64,000 nucleotides of DNA from Streptomyces leeuwenhoekii. GTDB lineage: Bacteria; Actinomycetota; Actinomycetes; Streptomycetales; Streptomycetaceae. The notes below the pieces were generated by a model that did no database searches, was not told the DNA's origin, and worked only from the letters and a program-made list of their open reading frames with translations. The stretch covers positions 3,300,001 to 3,364,000 of the forward strand of contig NZ_LN831790.1 in assembly GCF_001013905.1 (NCBI RefSeq). The letters run 5' to 3'. Shown piece after piece: positions 1 through 7,318 of this stretch. Position numbers and translations under genes: made by a program. The number at the start of each line of letters is the position of its first letter. Position 1 is the stretch's first letter.

Positions 1-416
1 TGCGCGTGGACTGCTGTCCGGCCGGGCCGGAACCGGCGGCGGACGAGCGCGATCAGGGAAGGTCCTCCGCGGAAGCACCACAGGGCGATGACCGGATCGC
101 AGATGGCACATGCCAGAGATGCGTCGTGGTGGAACGGCAGGATCGGATCGCCCTTGAGGTGGTGGGCCATGTCCCAGGCCGTGTGGAGCAGCCAGCCGAC
201 GCCGATGAAGGCCCAGGAGTCCAGGCCGCGGTAGGCGACGTAGGCCGTGAGCGCGACGAATGGGAGCTCCCACGGGCCGAAGCCGCCCCCGCTCAGATAG
301 GCGGCGCCGGCTCCGCCCACCATGATCGCGTTGAAGTGGCGTCGGTGCGGTTCTTTGATCAGGGACATCAGCAGGCAGTAGATGATGCCGACGATCACCG
401 GTGACACAAGGTTCAT
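1..416 (-). CDS. DUF6010 family membrane protein (3' end cut by window edge)
   Basis: Translating the minus strand from ATG at 416 gives an uninterrupted frame to the window edge (138 codons and no stop, so the C-terminus lies outside). It begins MNLVSPVIVGIIYC and has alternating hydrophobic segments (about residues 5-17, 45-58 and 66-80). The conserved pieces GWLLHTAWDMAHHLKGDPI and FHHDASLACAICDPVIALW match my memory of the DUF6010 family, a small integral membrane family of unknown role. Hydrophobic periodicity and third-position GC support coding. No function can be assigned. The family assignment is from memory of its motifs. Confidence 0.7.
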   Translation of the reverse strand, partial: MNLVSPVIVGIIYCLLMSLIKEPHRRHFNAIMVGGAGAAYLSGGGFGPWELPFVALTAYVAYRGLDSWAFIGVGWLLHTAWDMAHHLKGDPILPFHHDASLACAICDPVIALWCFRGGPSLIALVRRRFRPGRTAVHA

Positions 417-724
417 GAGGGGATGTCTTCTTCCTCCTGGGGCGGGCCGAATCGCCGCGGTCGAGCTGTCGCAGCGCGAGCACCGGCCTCTCGGCCAGAG
501 CGCGGTCCCGGGTGGGCAGGATCAGGAGTGTCAGTACGCCGGCGGCCGTCGCGGTCAGCAGGATCGAGGCGATCAGTCAGGCATCGGCGAGGGCGCGGCG
601 TTGCGGGAAACATGCTCGCGGAGACGGTGATCTGGTCGACGGCGACGGTGCCTTCGGCGGGCATGCTGATGTTCTTCCTGCTTGTGCAGGGGATGGTGAG
701 CGACTGTCTGCGAAGGGCCGGCGC
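417..724. other. Intergenic region with a possible decayed membrane-protein tail
   Basis: No convincing intact gene lies here. On the minus strand around 480-600 one frame reads ALADA, a TGA, then LIASILLTATAAGVLTLLIL followed by a charged tail. This resembles the last membrane helix of an MFS transporter with a tryptophan codon turned into a stop. The frame does not end cleanly, so this is only a suggestion. The segment separates the DUF6010 gene from the DJ-1/PfpI gene, both on the minus strand. Confidence 0.25.
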
Positions 725-1414
725 TCAGAAAGTGGTGGGCGTCGGGCCCTGCGCGCGCCAGACGGTGCCGCGCCGCTCGTGGGAGATGAGTTCTTCGACG
801 GCATGCGCGACGCGGGGGCCCACCTCGCGCTCCAGTAGGTACAGACCCAGATCGAGACCGGAGGTCACGCCGGCGCCGGTGATCAGGTCGCCGTCGTCCA
901 CGATGCGGGCGCGGACCGCGTGGGCGCCGGTGGCGTCCAGCATGTCGAGGCCCATGTGGTGGGTGGTGGCGTGGCGTCCCTCCAGCAGGCCGGCCATGGC
1001 CAGGACGAGTGAGCCGCCGCAGACGGTGGCGACGGTGATGTCCGGGTCGTCCATTGCCTGCTTGAGGAGCGCAGGGAGTTCGGTGGTCAGCGTGCGGCCC
1101 AGCAGCACCGGGATGAACTCGTCCTGCTTCCGCTGGCCGACACCCACCTCTTCTTCCGGGGCCACGCCGGGTTCGCCCACGCGCCCGGAGGCGCCGGGTA
1201 CCAGAAGCGTGTCGGCGCGCTCCAGATCGAGGGCGCCGACGGCGCGCAGCGTCAGTCCTTGGATGCCGCTGACGACCTCACGAGGGCCCTCTGCGGTGAC
1301 CAGCTCGACGGTCACCGCGCCGTCCGTCGCCGAGCCGCCGGCGTACAGGACCTCGTAGGGGGCAATGGCATCGAGCGGGTCGAAGCCATCGAACAGGACG
1401 ACCTGGGTGTGCAT
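725..1414 (-). CDS. DJ-1/PfpI family protein
   Basis: This 229-residue protein has the class I glutamine amidotransferase-like fold of the DJ-1/PfpI superfamily. It opens with MHTQVVLFDGFDPLDAIAPYE, the substrate-side acidic motif of the isonitrile hydratase/GlxA branch, and carries the nucleophile elbow ATVCGGS with Cys132. Residues about 80-105 are a charged loop longer than usual. The frame stays open far upstream, but ATG 1414 is the start that gives a canonical N-terminus. It is divergent from the GlxA-type regulator at 1617 with 202 bp between, so that regulator probably controls it. Members are hydrolases, hydratases or glyoxalases; the substrate here is unknown. Confidence 0.85.
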   Translation of the reverse strand: MHTQVVLFDGFDPLDAIAPYEVLYAGGSATDGAVTVELVTAEGPREVVSGIQGLTLRAVGALDLERADTLLVPGASGRVGEPGVAPEEEVGVGQRKQDEFIPVLLGRTLTTELPALLKQAMDDPDITVATVCGGSLVLAMAGLLEGRHATTHHMGLDMLDATGAHAVRARIVDDGDLITGAGVTSGLDLGLYLLEREVGPRVAHAVEELISHERRGTVWRAQGPTPTTF

Positions 1415-1488
1415 GGGTGTGGGGTTCCTTCGGCGTCGATTTCCTTCGGGACGCTCCGAAGTCAACCGGCTTCCTGGGTGCTCGCCCA

Positions 1489-1525
1489 GTGGCACTGGTG
1501 ACAGGTTGCAACGGAATAGTGCCAA
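1489..1525. promoter_or_regulatory. Inverted repeat between DJ-1 and GlxA-type genes
   Basis: GTGGCACT (1489-1496) and AGTGCCAA (1518-1525) form inverted half-sites 21 nt apart in the shared promoter region. A second perfect 12-bp palindrome, CCTTCCGGAAGG, lies at 1562-1573, 44 bp before the regulator start. Either could be the binding site of the divergently encoded AraC-type regulator; this is inferred from position only. Confidence 0.35.
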
Positions 1526-1616
1526 CACTCCCGCGCGGCGTGCGGACTGCGATGACCTGGGCCTTCCGGAAGGACGGCCCAGGCCCCTCAAGCTGGTGGG
1601 GAGGTAGGTTCTGGCC

Positions 1617-2555
1617 ATGCATACGGTTGCCGTGCTCGCGTTGGACCAGGTGATCCCGTTCGACCTGTCCACCCCGATCGAGGTCTTCTCCCGGACCCGC
1701 CTGCCCGACGGGCGGCCCGGCTACCAGGTACGGGTGTGCGCCGAGCGCGACGAGGTCGACGCCGGAGCCTTCACCCTGCGTGCCCCCTGGGGCCTGGAGG
1801 GCCTTCAGGGCGCGGACACGATCATCGTGCCGGGCGTCGCCGATCTCACTGCCCCACTCCCTCCCGCCGTGCACGACGCGCTGCGGTCGGCCGCTGCCGA
1901 CGGCACCCGGATCGCCTCCATCTGCGTGGGCACCTTCCCCCTGGCTGAGACCGGGCTCCTCGACGGACTGCGCGTCACGACCCACTGGCGCGCGGCCGGT
2001 CTGCTGGCTGCCGCCCACCCGGACCTCGACGTCGACCCGGACGTCCTCTACGTCGACAACGGCCAGTTGCTCACCTCGGCCGGCGCCGCGGCGGGCATGG
2101 ACCTGTGCCTGCACATGATCCGCCGTGACTACGGCTCGGCCGTCGCCGCCGACGCCGCCCGCCTGTCGGTGATGCCTCTCGAACGAGAGGGCGGGCAGGC
2201 GCAGTTCATCGTCCACGACCACGCACCCACACCGCAGGGCTCCGAGCTTGAGACGCTGCTCACCTGGCTACGGGAAAACCTGGCCCGCGACCTCACCCTT
2301 GCCGACATCGCCGAGCGGGCCGGAACCAGCACCCGAACCCTGATCCGGCGCTTCCGCGACCAGACCGGCACCACGCCGCTCCAGTGGCTCCACCGGGCCC
2401 GCATCCGCCAGGCACAGCACTTGCTGGAAACCACGGAGCACTCCGTGGAGCGCATCGGCAGCCAGGTCGGCTTCGGCTCACCCACCACCTTCCGTGACCG
2501 CTTCAAACGCACCACCGGCGTCAGCCCGCAGACCTACCGGCGCACGTTCAGTTGA
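1617..2555 (+). CDS. GlxA family transcriptional regulator (DJ-1 domain + AraC HTH)
   Basis: This 312-residue protein is a two-domain GlxA/FtrA-type regulator. Residues 1-190 are a DJ-1/PfpI-like ligand domain (MHTVAVLALDQVIPFDLSTP; elbow SICVGTF with Cys103). Residues about 213-312 are an AraC-type double helix-turn-helix, with LADIAERAGTSTRTLIRRF and the second-helix signature IGSQVGFGSPTTFRDRFK followed by GVSPQTYRR. Such proteins usually activate an adjacent divergent operon, here the DJ-1/PfpI gene at 725-1414, which resembles its own N-terminal domain. The inducer is unknown. Length is normal for the family. Confidence 0.93.
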   Translation: MHTVAVLALDQVIPFDLSTPIEVFSRTRLPDGRPGYQVRVCAERDEVDAGAFTLRAPWGLEGLQGADTIIVPGVADLTAPLPPAVHDALRSAAADGTRIASICVGTFPLAETGLLDGLRVTTHWRAAGLLAAAHPDLDVDPDVLYVDNGQLLTSAGAAAGMDLCLHMIRRDYGSAVAADAARLSVMPLEREGGQAQFIVHDHAPTPQGSELETLLTWLRENLARDLTLADIAERAGTSTRTLIRRFRDQTGTTPLQWLHRARIRQAQHLLETTEHSVERIGSQVGFGSPTTFRDRFKRTTGVSPQTYRRTFS

Positions 2556-2746
2556 ACGTCGGGAGAGTCCTTCTCTGCGGAGCCGGTAGGGGATCTCGCC
2601 GAAGCGGTGCTGCCCGACACCGGCCGGGGATTGCTCATCGTCAGCGGCTGGCGGCGGCAGTGTGGTGGACGGCGGAAGAGGCCGGAGGCAAGACGGTCTG
2701 GTGCCGCTTCGACCTCGACGGGCACCGGGCCGGGTCCCCGGTCTGA
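2556..2746 (+). pseudogene. Remnant of RsbW-like HATPase_c protein, truncated and frameshifted
   Basis: One forward frame from 2556 reads SFSAEPVGDLAEAVLPDTGRG then LLIVSGW. About 20 nt after the DTGRGLLIVS motif the sense switches to another frame that reads AAAVWWTAEEAGGKTVWCRF and stops with TGA at 2744-2746. Joined, this is the C-terminal end (G2 box and last strand) of the small histidine-kinase-like ATPase domain of Streptomyces anti-sigma/RsbW-type proteins. The first 60-80 residues are missing because the remnant begins right after the GlxA-type gene stop. It is non-functional as it stands. Confidence 0.6.
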
Positions 2747-3079
2747 CACGCTCCGGGCCCCGCAGAGGTGTCACTCCTCAGCGATCGGGAGTGAGCGGCG
2801 GCCCGGATCGAGGCCGGAGACTGACCACTCCGGCCAGGCGCGGCCCCTGGGATCCTTGGAGGGCCATGTCCTCCGTGACTGGGGGCCGCGCGCACCTTCA
2901 TAGCCAACGGGATCACCCCCTGCTCCGGGGAGCGCGGGGTGGCCGGCCCGGAACATGGCGATGCCGGCAGTACTCGCGCAGGGCTGACAAGCCGGAACAG
3001 CGGGAGGGGAGTACCGCCGGACGGGGACGACGGCCGACCGCAGGCGGGCGACCAGGCCGGACAGGACGGCCCGGCGGCC
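2747..3079. other. Non-coding stretch with a CRISPR-repeat-like hairpin
   Basis: No credible gene is visible between the RsbW-like remnant and the ArsR-like gene. At 2909-2935 there is a hairpin with arms CCCC and CGGGG whose flanks (GGGATCACCCC and CGGGGAGCGC) resemble a single type I-E CRISPR repeat of actinobacteria. No second copy occurs at the roughly 61-nt period, so it is not an array. It could also be a short terminator-like hairpin. Confidence 0.3.
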
Positions 3080-3814
3080 TCACGCGGGCGGTGCCCCGAT
3101 CTCCAGGTTCAGGTGGTGGTGGAAGGCCTCGCGGCCCGTGTTCGTCAGGCGTACGACCCGGGACCCTTCGGCGGGCACCAGCCAGGACTGGCGCAACGCG
3201 TGGTGGAAGACGGCCGCCGCCACCGCACCCGCCAGGTGGAGGCGCCCCTCGGTCCAGTCCAGGCAGGTGCGCACATGCGGTGTGGTGTCCCGGGCGATGC
3301 CCAGGTCCCGCAGCCATGCGGAGCCGGCCGGGATGAGGGCCGGGCCGGACTCCCAGCTCAGCAGGGCCCGCCCGGTCATCGCATCGGTGATCGCCACGGC
3401 CAGGGTGCCCCCCAGGTGGTCGTAGCAGACGCGGGCGAAGCCCAGGGCGCGGTACCGGCGGGCGGCGGTGAGCGAGCGGACCGGGACGAGTCGTCTCGGT
3501 GCCCGTGCCGCCAGGGCCTCGATCATCTCGGCGGCGTTGGAGTCCGCGAGGCGCACATGGCGGTGGCGCCCCACGCGCTCCTCGGTCAGCAGCCCTCCGG
3601 CCACCAGGCGGTTGAGGTGACCGGTCGCCGTCGACGGGGCGACGCCGGCCAGTCGGGCGAGCCGTGTCGGCGTCCAGGCGCGGCCGTCGAGCAGCGCCAG
3701 GCAGAAGGCGGCGCGCGTGCGGTCGGCCAGCAGCGCCCCCAGGGAGGCGATGTCGGGTTCCTCGGCATGGACGCCGGGACTGTCGGGGCTCGTCACACGG
3801 CCATTGTCGGCCAC
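3080..3814 (-). CDS. ArsR-type winged-helix transcriptional regulator
   Basis: This 244-residue protein has an N-terminal winged helix (about residues 22-80: IASLGALLADRTRAAFCLAL, then TRLARLAGVAPSTATGHLNR as recognition region and RHRHVRLAD as wing), followed by a roughly 150-residue C-terminal domain common in Streptomyces ArsR-like regulators. No ArsR metal-binding cysteine motif is obvious, so it probably senses something other than a metal. GTG 3814 was chosen; GTG 3796 (MTSPDSPG) is an alternative. It is divergent from the flavin reductase gene with a perfect 26-bp palindrome between, which suggests it represses both. Confidence 0.85.
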   Translation of the reverse strand: MADNGRVTSPDSPGVHAEEPDIASLGALLADRTRAAFCLALLDGRAWTPTRLARLAGVAPSTATGHLNRLVAGGLLTEERVGRHRHVRLADSNAAEMIEALAARAPRRLVPVRSLTAARRYRALGFARVCYDHLGGTLAVAITDAMTGRALLSWESGPALIPAGSAWLRDLGIARDTTPHVRTCLDWTEGRLHLAGAVAAAVFHHALRQSWLVPAEGSRVVRLTNTGREAFHHHLNLEIGAPPA

Positions 3815-3815
3815 C

Positions 3816-3841
3816 GTCGTTTCGGCGTTCGCCGAAACGAC
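3816..3841. promoter_or_regulatory. Perfect 26-bp palindromic operator
   Basis: The arms GTCGTTTCGGCG (3816-3827) and CGCCGAAACGAC (3830-3841) match perfectly around a 2-nt centre. The site fills the 47-bp gap between the ArsR-like gene and the flavin reductase gene, ending 20 bp before the latter's ATG. A possible -10, TAGCGT, follows at 3850-3855. This is the expected place and form of an ArsR-family dimer site; the assignment is inferred. Confidence 0.75.
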
Positions 3842-3861
3842 CCGCCCCTAGCGTCGTGCTC

Positions 3862-4491
3862 ATGGCGAACGAAACCCACCGAGTGATCCGTCCCAGCATC
3901 CTCTACTTCGGCACGCCCGTGGTCCTGCTGACCACGGAGAACGACGACGGCAGCGCCAACCTCGCCCCGATCTCCTCCGCGTGGGCGCTGGGACAGCAGG
4001 TCGTCCTGGGTCTGGGCACGGAGAGCCAGACCGCCCGCAACCTGGCGGCGCGGCCCGATCTGGTGATCAACGTGGCGTCACCGGAGCTGTGGGAGAAGGT
4101 GGAGCGGCTCGCGCCGCTCACCGGTGCCCACCCCGTGCCGGAGAGCAAGCGCGCGGTCTACCGGTACGAGCCGGACAAGTTCGCCGCGGCGGGGCTCACC
4201 CCCGCCGGATCGGACCTGGTGGGGCCGCCGCGCGTCGCCGAGTGCGCCCTTCAGTTGGAGGCACGGGCACGCGCGCTGACCCCGGGCGGGGCGGGGCTGT
4301 TCCTCAGCGTCGAGTGCGAGGTGCTGCGGGTGCACGCCGACGAGCGCGTCGTCGTTCCGGGCACCCAGCACATCGACCCCGCCCGCTGGAGCCCGCTCAT
4401 CTACAACTTCCGTCACTACCACGGCCTCGCCCCGGAGGTGGGCCACGGCTTCCGTTCACAGACGGCGGGGGTCGCGGCGGGCGCGGCGTGA
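3862..4491 (+). CDS. Flavin reductase family protein
   Basis: This 209-residue protein has the flavin reductase-like (FMN-binding split barrel) fold: an early FGTPVVLLTTENDDGSANLA strand pair, the SSAWALGQQVVLGLG segment that cradles FMN, TARNLAARPDLVINV, and a late LIYNFRHYHGLAPEVG motif. Family members reduce or bind flavins in NAD(P)H-dependent reactions. ATG 3862 lies 20 bp after the palindromic operator and probably gives a very short leader. Control by the divergent ArsR-like protein is likely. The physiological partner or substrate cannot be read from the sequence. Confidence 0.88.
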   Translation: MANETHRVIRPSILYFGTPVVLLTTENDDGSANLAPISSAWALGQQVVLGLGTESQTARNLAARPDLVINVASPELWEKVERLAPLTGAHPVPESKRAVYRYEPDKFAAAGLTPAGSDLVGPPRVAECALQLEARARALTPGGAGLFLSVECEVLRVHADERVVVPGTQHIDPARWSPLIYNFRHYHGLAPEVGHGFRSQTAGVAAGAA

Positions 4492-4511
4492 CGGCCGGCC
4501 CGCCGCGGCCG

Positions 4512-4537
4512 GCGCCCGCCCCGAGCGGGTCGGGCGC
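4512..4537. terminator. Hairpin between convergent genes
   Basis: GCGCCCGCCCCG and CGGGTCGGGCGC (one mismatch) form a GC-rich hairpin between the flavin reductase and VOC genes, which converge here. No U-tract follows, as is usual in Streptomyces. It could serve both directions. Confidence 0.5.
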
Positions 4538-4561
4538 ACCGCGCCCCCGAGGGCGCCGGCG

Positions 4562-4945
4562 TCAGCCGCCGCTGCCGTAGGGCCTGGTCAGGAGCTCCAG
4601 GCGGTGGCCGTCGGGGTCGTCGAAGTACACGCCCCGGCCGCCGTCGTTGTGGTTGATCTCGCCGGGCCGGTGGCGGTACGGGTCCGCCCAGTACGTCAGC
4701 CCCGCCTCCCGGACCCGGGCGAAGATCACGTCGAAGTCGTCCTCCGAGACCAGGAACGCGTAGTGCTGCGGCGTGATCTCGCCCTCGGTGTCGAGGAAGT
4801 CGAGGGTCACGCCGTTGGGGATCTCGACCGGGAGGAAGGGGCCGTAGGGCGGCCCCACCTCCAGTCCGAGCAGTCCGGCGAGGAACCGGGCCGACGCCTC
4901 CCTGTCGTGGGCGGCGACGATGGTGTGGTTCAGCTCGATGGTCAT
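4562..4945 (-). CDS. VOC family protein (glyoxalase/dioxygenase fold)
   Basis: This 127-residue protein is one complete vicinal-oxygen-chelate module. It starts with MTIELNHTIVAAHDREASAR (first metal-ligand His), then FLAGLLGLEVG, HYAFLVSEDDFDVIF (second His), and ends GVYFDDPDGHRLELLTRPYG (Glu ligand region). The family includes glyoxalase I, extradiol dioxygenases and fosfomycin/bleomycin resistance proteins; sequence alone does not choose. It is a single gene. The 221 bp upstream contain nothing recognisable beyond its own promoter space. Confidence 0.88.
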   Translation of the reverse strand: MTIELNHTIVAAHDREASARFLAGLLGLEVGPPYGPFLPVEIPNGVTLDFLDTEGEITPQHYAFLVSEDDFDVIFARVREAGLTYWADPYRHRPGEINHNDGGRGVYFDDPDGHRLELLTRPYGSGG

Positions 4946-5166
4946 CGTGCGGGCCTCCCCTGCTGCCGGGCGCGGCCTCCGGCTCGCGCCATCGGCTCAT
5001 GGCTGGTAGGGCTTTCACCACGCTATGCGGCCCGCCCGAGCGCCACCATCGGCCTGTCGGCGCGGCCGCTCTCCGTCTTCGGTCCTCGGTCCGGGGTCGT
5101 ACCGGCGGCGGACGGCCGGAAGGCCCCGGCACGCGGCCAGGGCCTTCGAACCGGCGGCGCCGCGTC

Positions 5167-6210
5167 TCAGATCGTCGCCGTGTCGATCACGAACCGGTAG
5201 CGGACGTCGCTGGCGAGCACCCGCTCGTACGCCTCGTTGATCTCCGAGGCGGCGATCAGCTCGATCTCCGCGCCGATGCCGTGCGCGGCGCAGAAGTCCA
5301 GCATCTCCTGGGTCTCGGCGATGCCGCCGATCATGGACCCGGCGAGGGACTTGCCGCCGCCGATGACCGAGAACAGGTTGAGGGAGACCGGCTCCTCGGG
5401 GGCGCCCACGTTGGCGAGGGTGCCGTGGGTCTTCAGCAGTGAGAGGTACGCGCCGAAGTCGAGCGGGGCGGAGACGGTGGAGACGATCAGGTCGAAGGTG
5501 CCGGCGAGCTCCTCGAAGGTCTTCGGGTCGCTGGTGGCGTGGTAGTGGTCGGCGCCCAGCTTCAGGCCGTCGTCCTTCTTGCGCAGGGACTGCGACAGCA
5601 CGGTCACCTCGGCGCCGAGCGCGTGCGCGATCTTCACGCCCATGTGGCCGAGGCCGCCGAGGCCGACGATCGCGACCTTCTTGCCGGGGCCGGCGCCGAA
5701 GCGCTTGAGCGGGGAGTAGAGGGTGATGCCGGCGCACAGCAGGGGCGCGGCGGCGTCGAGGGGCAGGCCCTCGGGGATGCGGACGACGTAGTTCTCGTCG
5801 ACGACGATCTTCTGGGAGTAGCCGCCGTGGGTCGGCTCGCCGTCCCTGCCGATGCCGTTGTACGTCGGGACGTTGCCCTGGACGCAGTACTGCTCCTGGC
5901 CCGCCTTGCAGTTCTCGCACTCGCGGCAGGAGTCGACCATGCAGCCGACGCCGACCCGGTCGCCGACCTCGAACCTGGTCACGGCGGAGCCGACCTCGGT
6001 GACGATGCCCGCGATCTCGTGGCCGGGGACCATCGGGAAGATCGCCTCGCCCCAGCCCTCACGGACCTGGTGGATGTCGGAGTGGCAGATACCGGCGAAC
6101 TTGATGTCGATCAGGACGTCGTGCGCACCGACCTCTCGCCGCTCGATGGTGGTGCGCTCCAGCGGAGCCTTGGCGGCGGGGGCGGCGTACGCGGCAACAG
6201 AGGTGGTCAT
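5167..6210 (-). CDS. Zinc-dependent alcohol dehydrogenase (cinnamyl-alcohol/YahK type)
   Basis: This 347-residue medium-chain dehydrogenase has all expected metal ligands: catalytic Cys42 (GICHSDIH), the His64-Glu65 pair (PGHE), and the structural-zinc cysteines 95, 98, 101 and 109 ([15 protein letters not shown]). A Rossmann motif GLGGLGHMG binds NAD(P). The combination with [14 protein letters not shown] and [18 protein letters not shown] places it in the NAD(P)-dependent cinnamyl/aldehyde reductase branch, which reduces a broad range of aldehydes with NADPH. It is divergent from an MmyB-type regulator (6382), an arrangement that usually means control by that regulator. The true substrate is unknown. 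Confidence 0.93.
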   Translation of the reverse strand: MTTSVAAYAAPAAKAPLERTTIERREVGAHDVLIDIKFAGICHSDIHQVREGWGEAIFPMVPGHEIAGIVTEVGSAVTRFEVGDRVGVGCMVDSCRECENCKAGQEQYCVQGNVPTYNGIGRDGEPTHGGYSQKIVVDENYVVRIPEGLPLDAAAPLLCAGITLYSPLKRFGAGPGKKVAIVGLGGLGHMGVKIAHALGAEVTVLSQSLRKKDDGLKLGADHYHATSDPKTFEELAGTFDLIVSTVSAPLDFGAYLSLLKTHGTLANVGAPEEPVSLNLFSVIGGGKSLAGSMIGGIAETQEMLDFCAAHGIGAEIELIAASEINEAYERVLASDVRYRFVIDTATI

Positions 6211-6349
6211 GCCGGGGTCTCCTAGCGGGGTCGTGCGCGCCCGGCTGCCTGTCGGCCGGGCATGGCCTCCAGCCTGCCGGGCGCGCGGACATTCACCCAG
6301 GTCACGGCTTTGCGTACGTCTGCGGTTCCTACCACTGGCGGGGTCAGGC

Positions 6350-6363
6350 TCGTATGCGTACGA
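6350..6363. promoter_or_regulatory. Palindromic site in adh/MmyB-regulator promoter
   Basis: TCGTA-TGCG-TACGA lies 18 bp before the regulator start and about 140 bp before the dehydrogenase start. It is a candidate operator for the HTH regulator (autoregulation), assigned by position and symmetry only. Confidence 0.4.
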
Positions 6364-6381
6364 CCAGGAATACTGGAGTGC

Positions 6382-7266
6382 ATGGACGTACAGGAGACCG
6401 GTGGCGGCCTGGACCGGCGTGCCGAGCTGAGCGAGTTCCTGCGCACCCGGCGGGCCCGGCTCAAGCCGGAGGACGTCGGTCTGCCGCAGTTCGGCCGGTT
6501 CCGCAGGGTGCCGGGGCTGCGCCGGGAGGAGCTGGCGCAGCTCGCCGGGGTCTCCGTGGCGTACTACACGCGGCTGGAGCAGGGCAACGGGCAGAACGTG
6601 TCGGCGGAGGTGCTGGACTCGATCGCGCGGGCGCTCAGGCTGAGCGACGCCGAGCACCAGCATCTGGTGCACCTGGCGAAGCCGAAGCGGCACCGGAAGA
6701 AGGCGGTGGCGCGCACCCAGCAGGTCCGGGTGGCGCTGCGGCAACTGCTCGAGTCGATCGACGGGGTGCCGGCGTACGTCGTGGGGCGGCGCTCGGACGT
6801 CCTCGCCTGGAACCGGATGGCGGCGGCCCTCTTCGGCGACTGGGGCGGACTGCCGGCGCCGGAGCGGAACTGGGCGCGGCGGGTGTTCCTGGACCCGGCC
6901 TACCGGGAGCTGTTCCTGGACTGGGAGGGCAAGGCGGCCGACATGGTCGGCTATCTGCGCATGGACGCCGGCTGCCACCCGGACGACCCGCAGCTCTCCG
7001 CGCTGGTCGGGGAGCTGTCGGTGAAGAGCGAGGAGTTCCGGCGGCTGTGGGCGGCGCACGACGTGAAGGAGAAGACGCACGGTGAGAAGCGGATGCGGCA
7101 TCCGCTGGTCGGTGAGCTGACCCTGTACTTCGAGACGTTCCGCCCGGCCGACGACGCGGAGCAGTCGCTGGTCACGTATCACGCCGAGCCGGGCTCCCCG
7201 TCGGCGGACGCGCTGCGGCTGCTGGCGAGCTGGGGGTCGGACGCGGCGGCCGTACGGACGGGCTGA
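6382..7266 (+). CDS. Helix-turn-helix regulator with MmyB-like ligand domain
   Basis: This 294-residue protein has an N-terminal Xre-type helix-turn-helix (about residues 12-85, with [20 protein letters not shown] and [14 protein letters not shown], the canonical MmyB-family start). Residues about 105-285 form the MmyB-like ligand domain ([20 protein letters not shown] ... [14 protein letters not shown]). In Streptomyces such regulators commonly sit divergent to a dehydrogenase or reductase gene that they repress. Here the neighbour is the zinc alcohol dehydrogenase. ATG 6382 is preferred to upstream in-frame starts because it gives the family-standard N-terminus. Confidence 0.92.
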   Translation: MDVQETGGGLDRRAELSEFLRTRRARLKPEDVGLPQFGRFRRVPGLRREELAQLAGVSVAYYTRLEQGNGQNVSAEVLDSIARALRLSDAEHQHLVHLAKPKRHRKKAVARTQQVRVALRQLLESIDGVPAYVVGRRSDVLAWNRMAAALFGDWGGLPAPERNWARRVFLDPAYRELFLDWEGKAADMVGYLRMDAGCHPDDPQLSALVGELSVKSEEFRRLWAAHDVKEKTHGEKRMRHPLVGELTLYFETFRPADDAEQSLVTYHAEPGSPSADALRLLASWGSDAAAVRTG

Positions 7267-7299
7267 TCCCGGCGGCGGGCCGGAAGGCCGCCGCCGGGA
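7267..7299. terminator. Bidirectional hairpin terminator
   Basis: Perfect 12-bp arms TCCCGGCGGCGG and CCGCCGCCGGGA with a 9-nt loop begin immediately after the MmyB-regulator stop codon and 20 bp from the convergent protease stop. Confidence 0.8.
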
Positions 7300-7318
7300 C
7301 CGTGGTGATCCGGTGCCC

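Noticed and set aside
2909..2935. CRISPR array
   Set aside because: Only one repeat-like unit exists; no second unit at the expected period and no cas genes.
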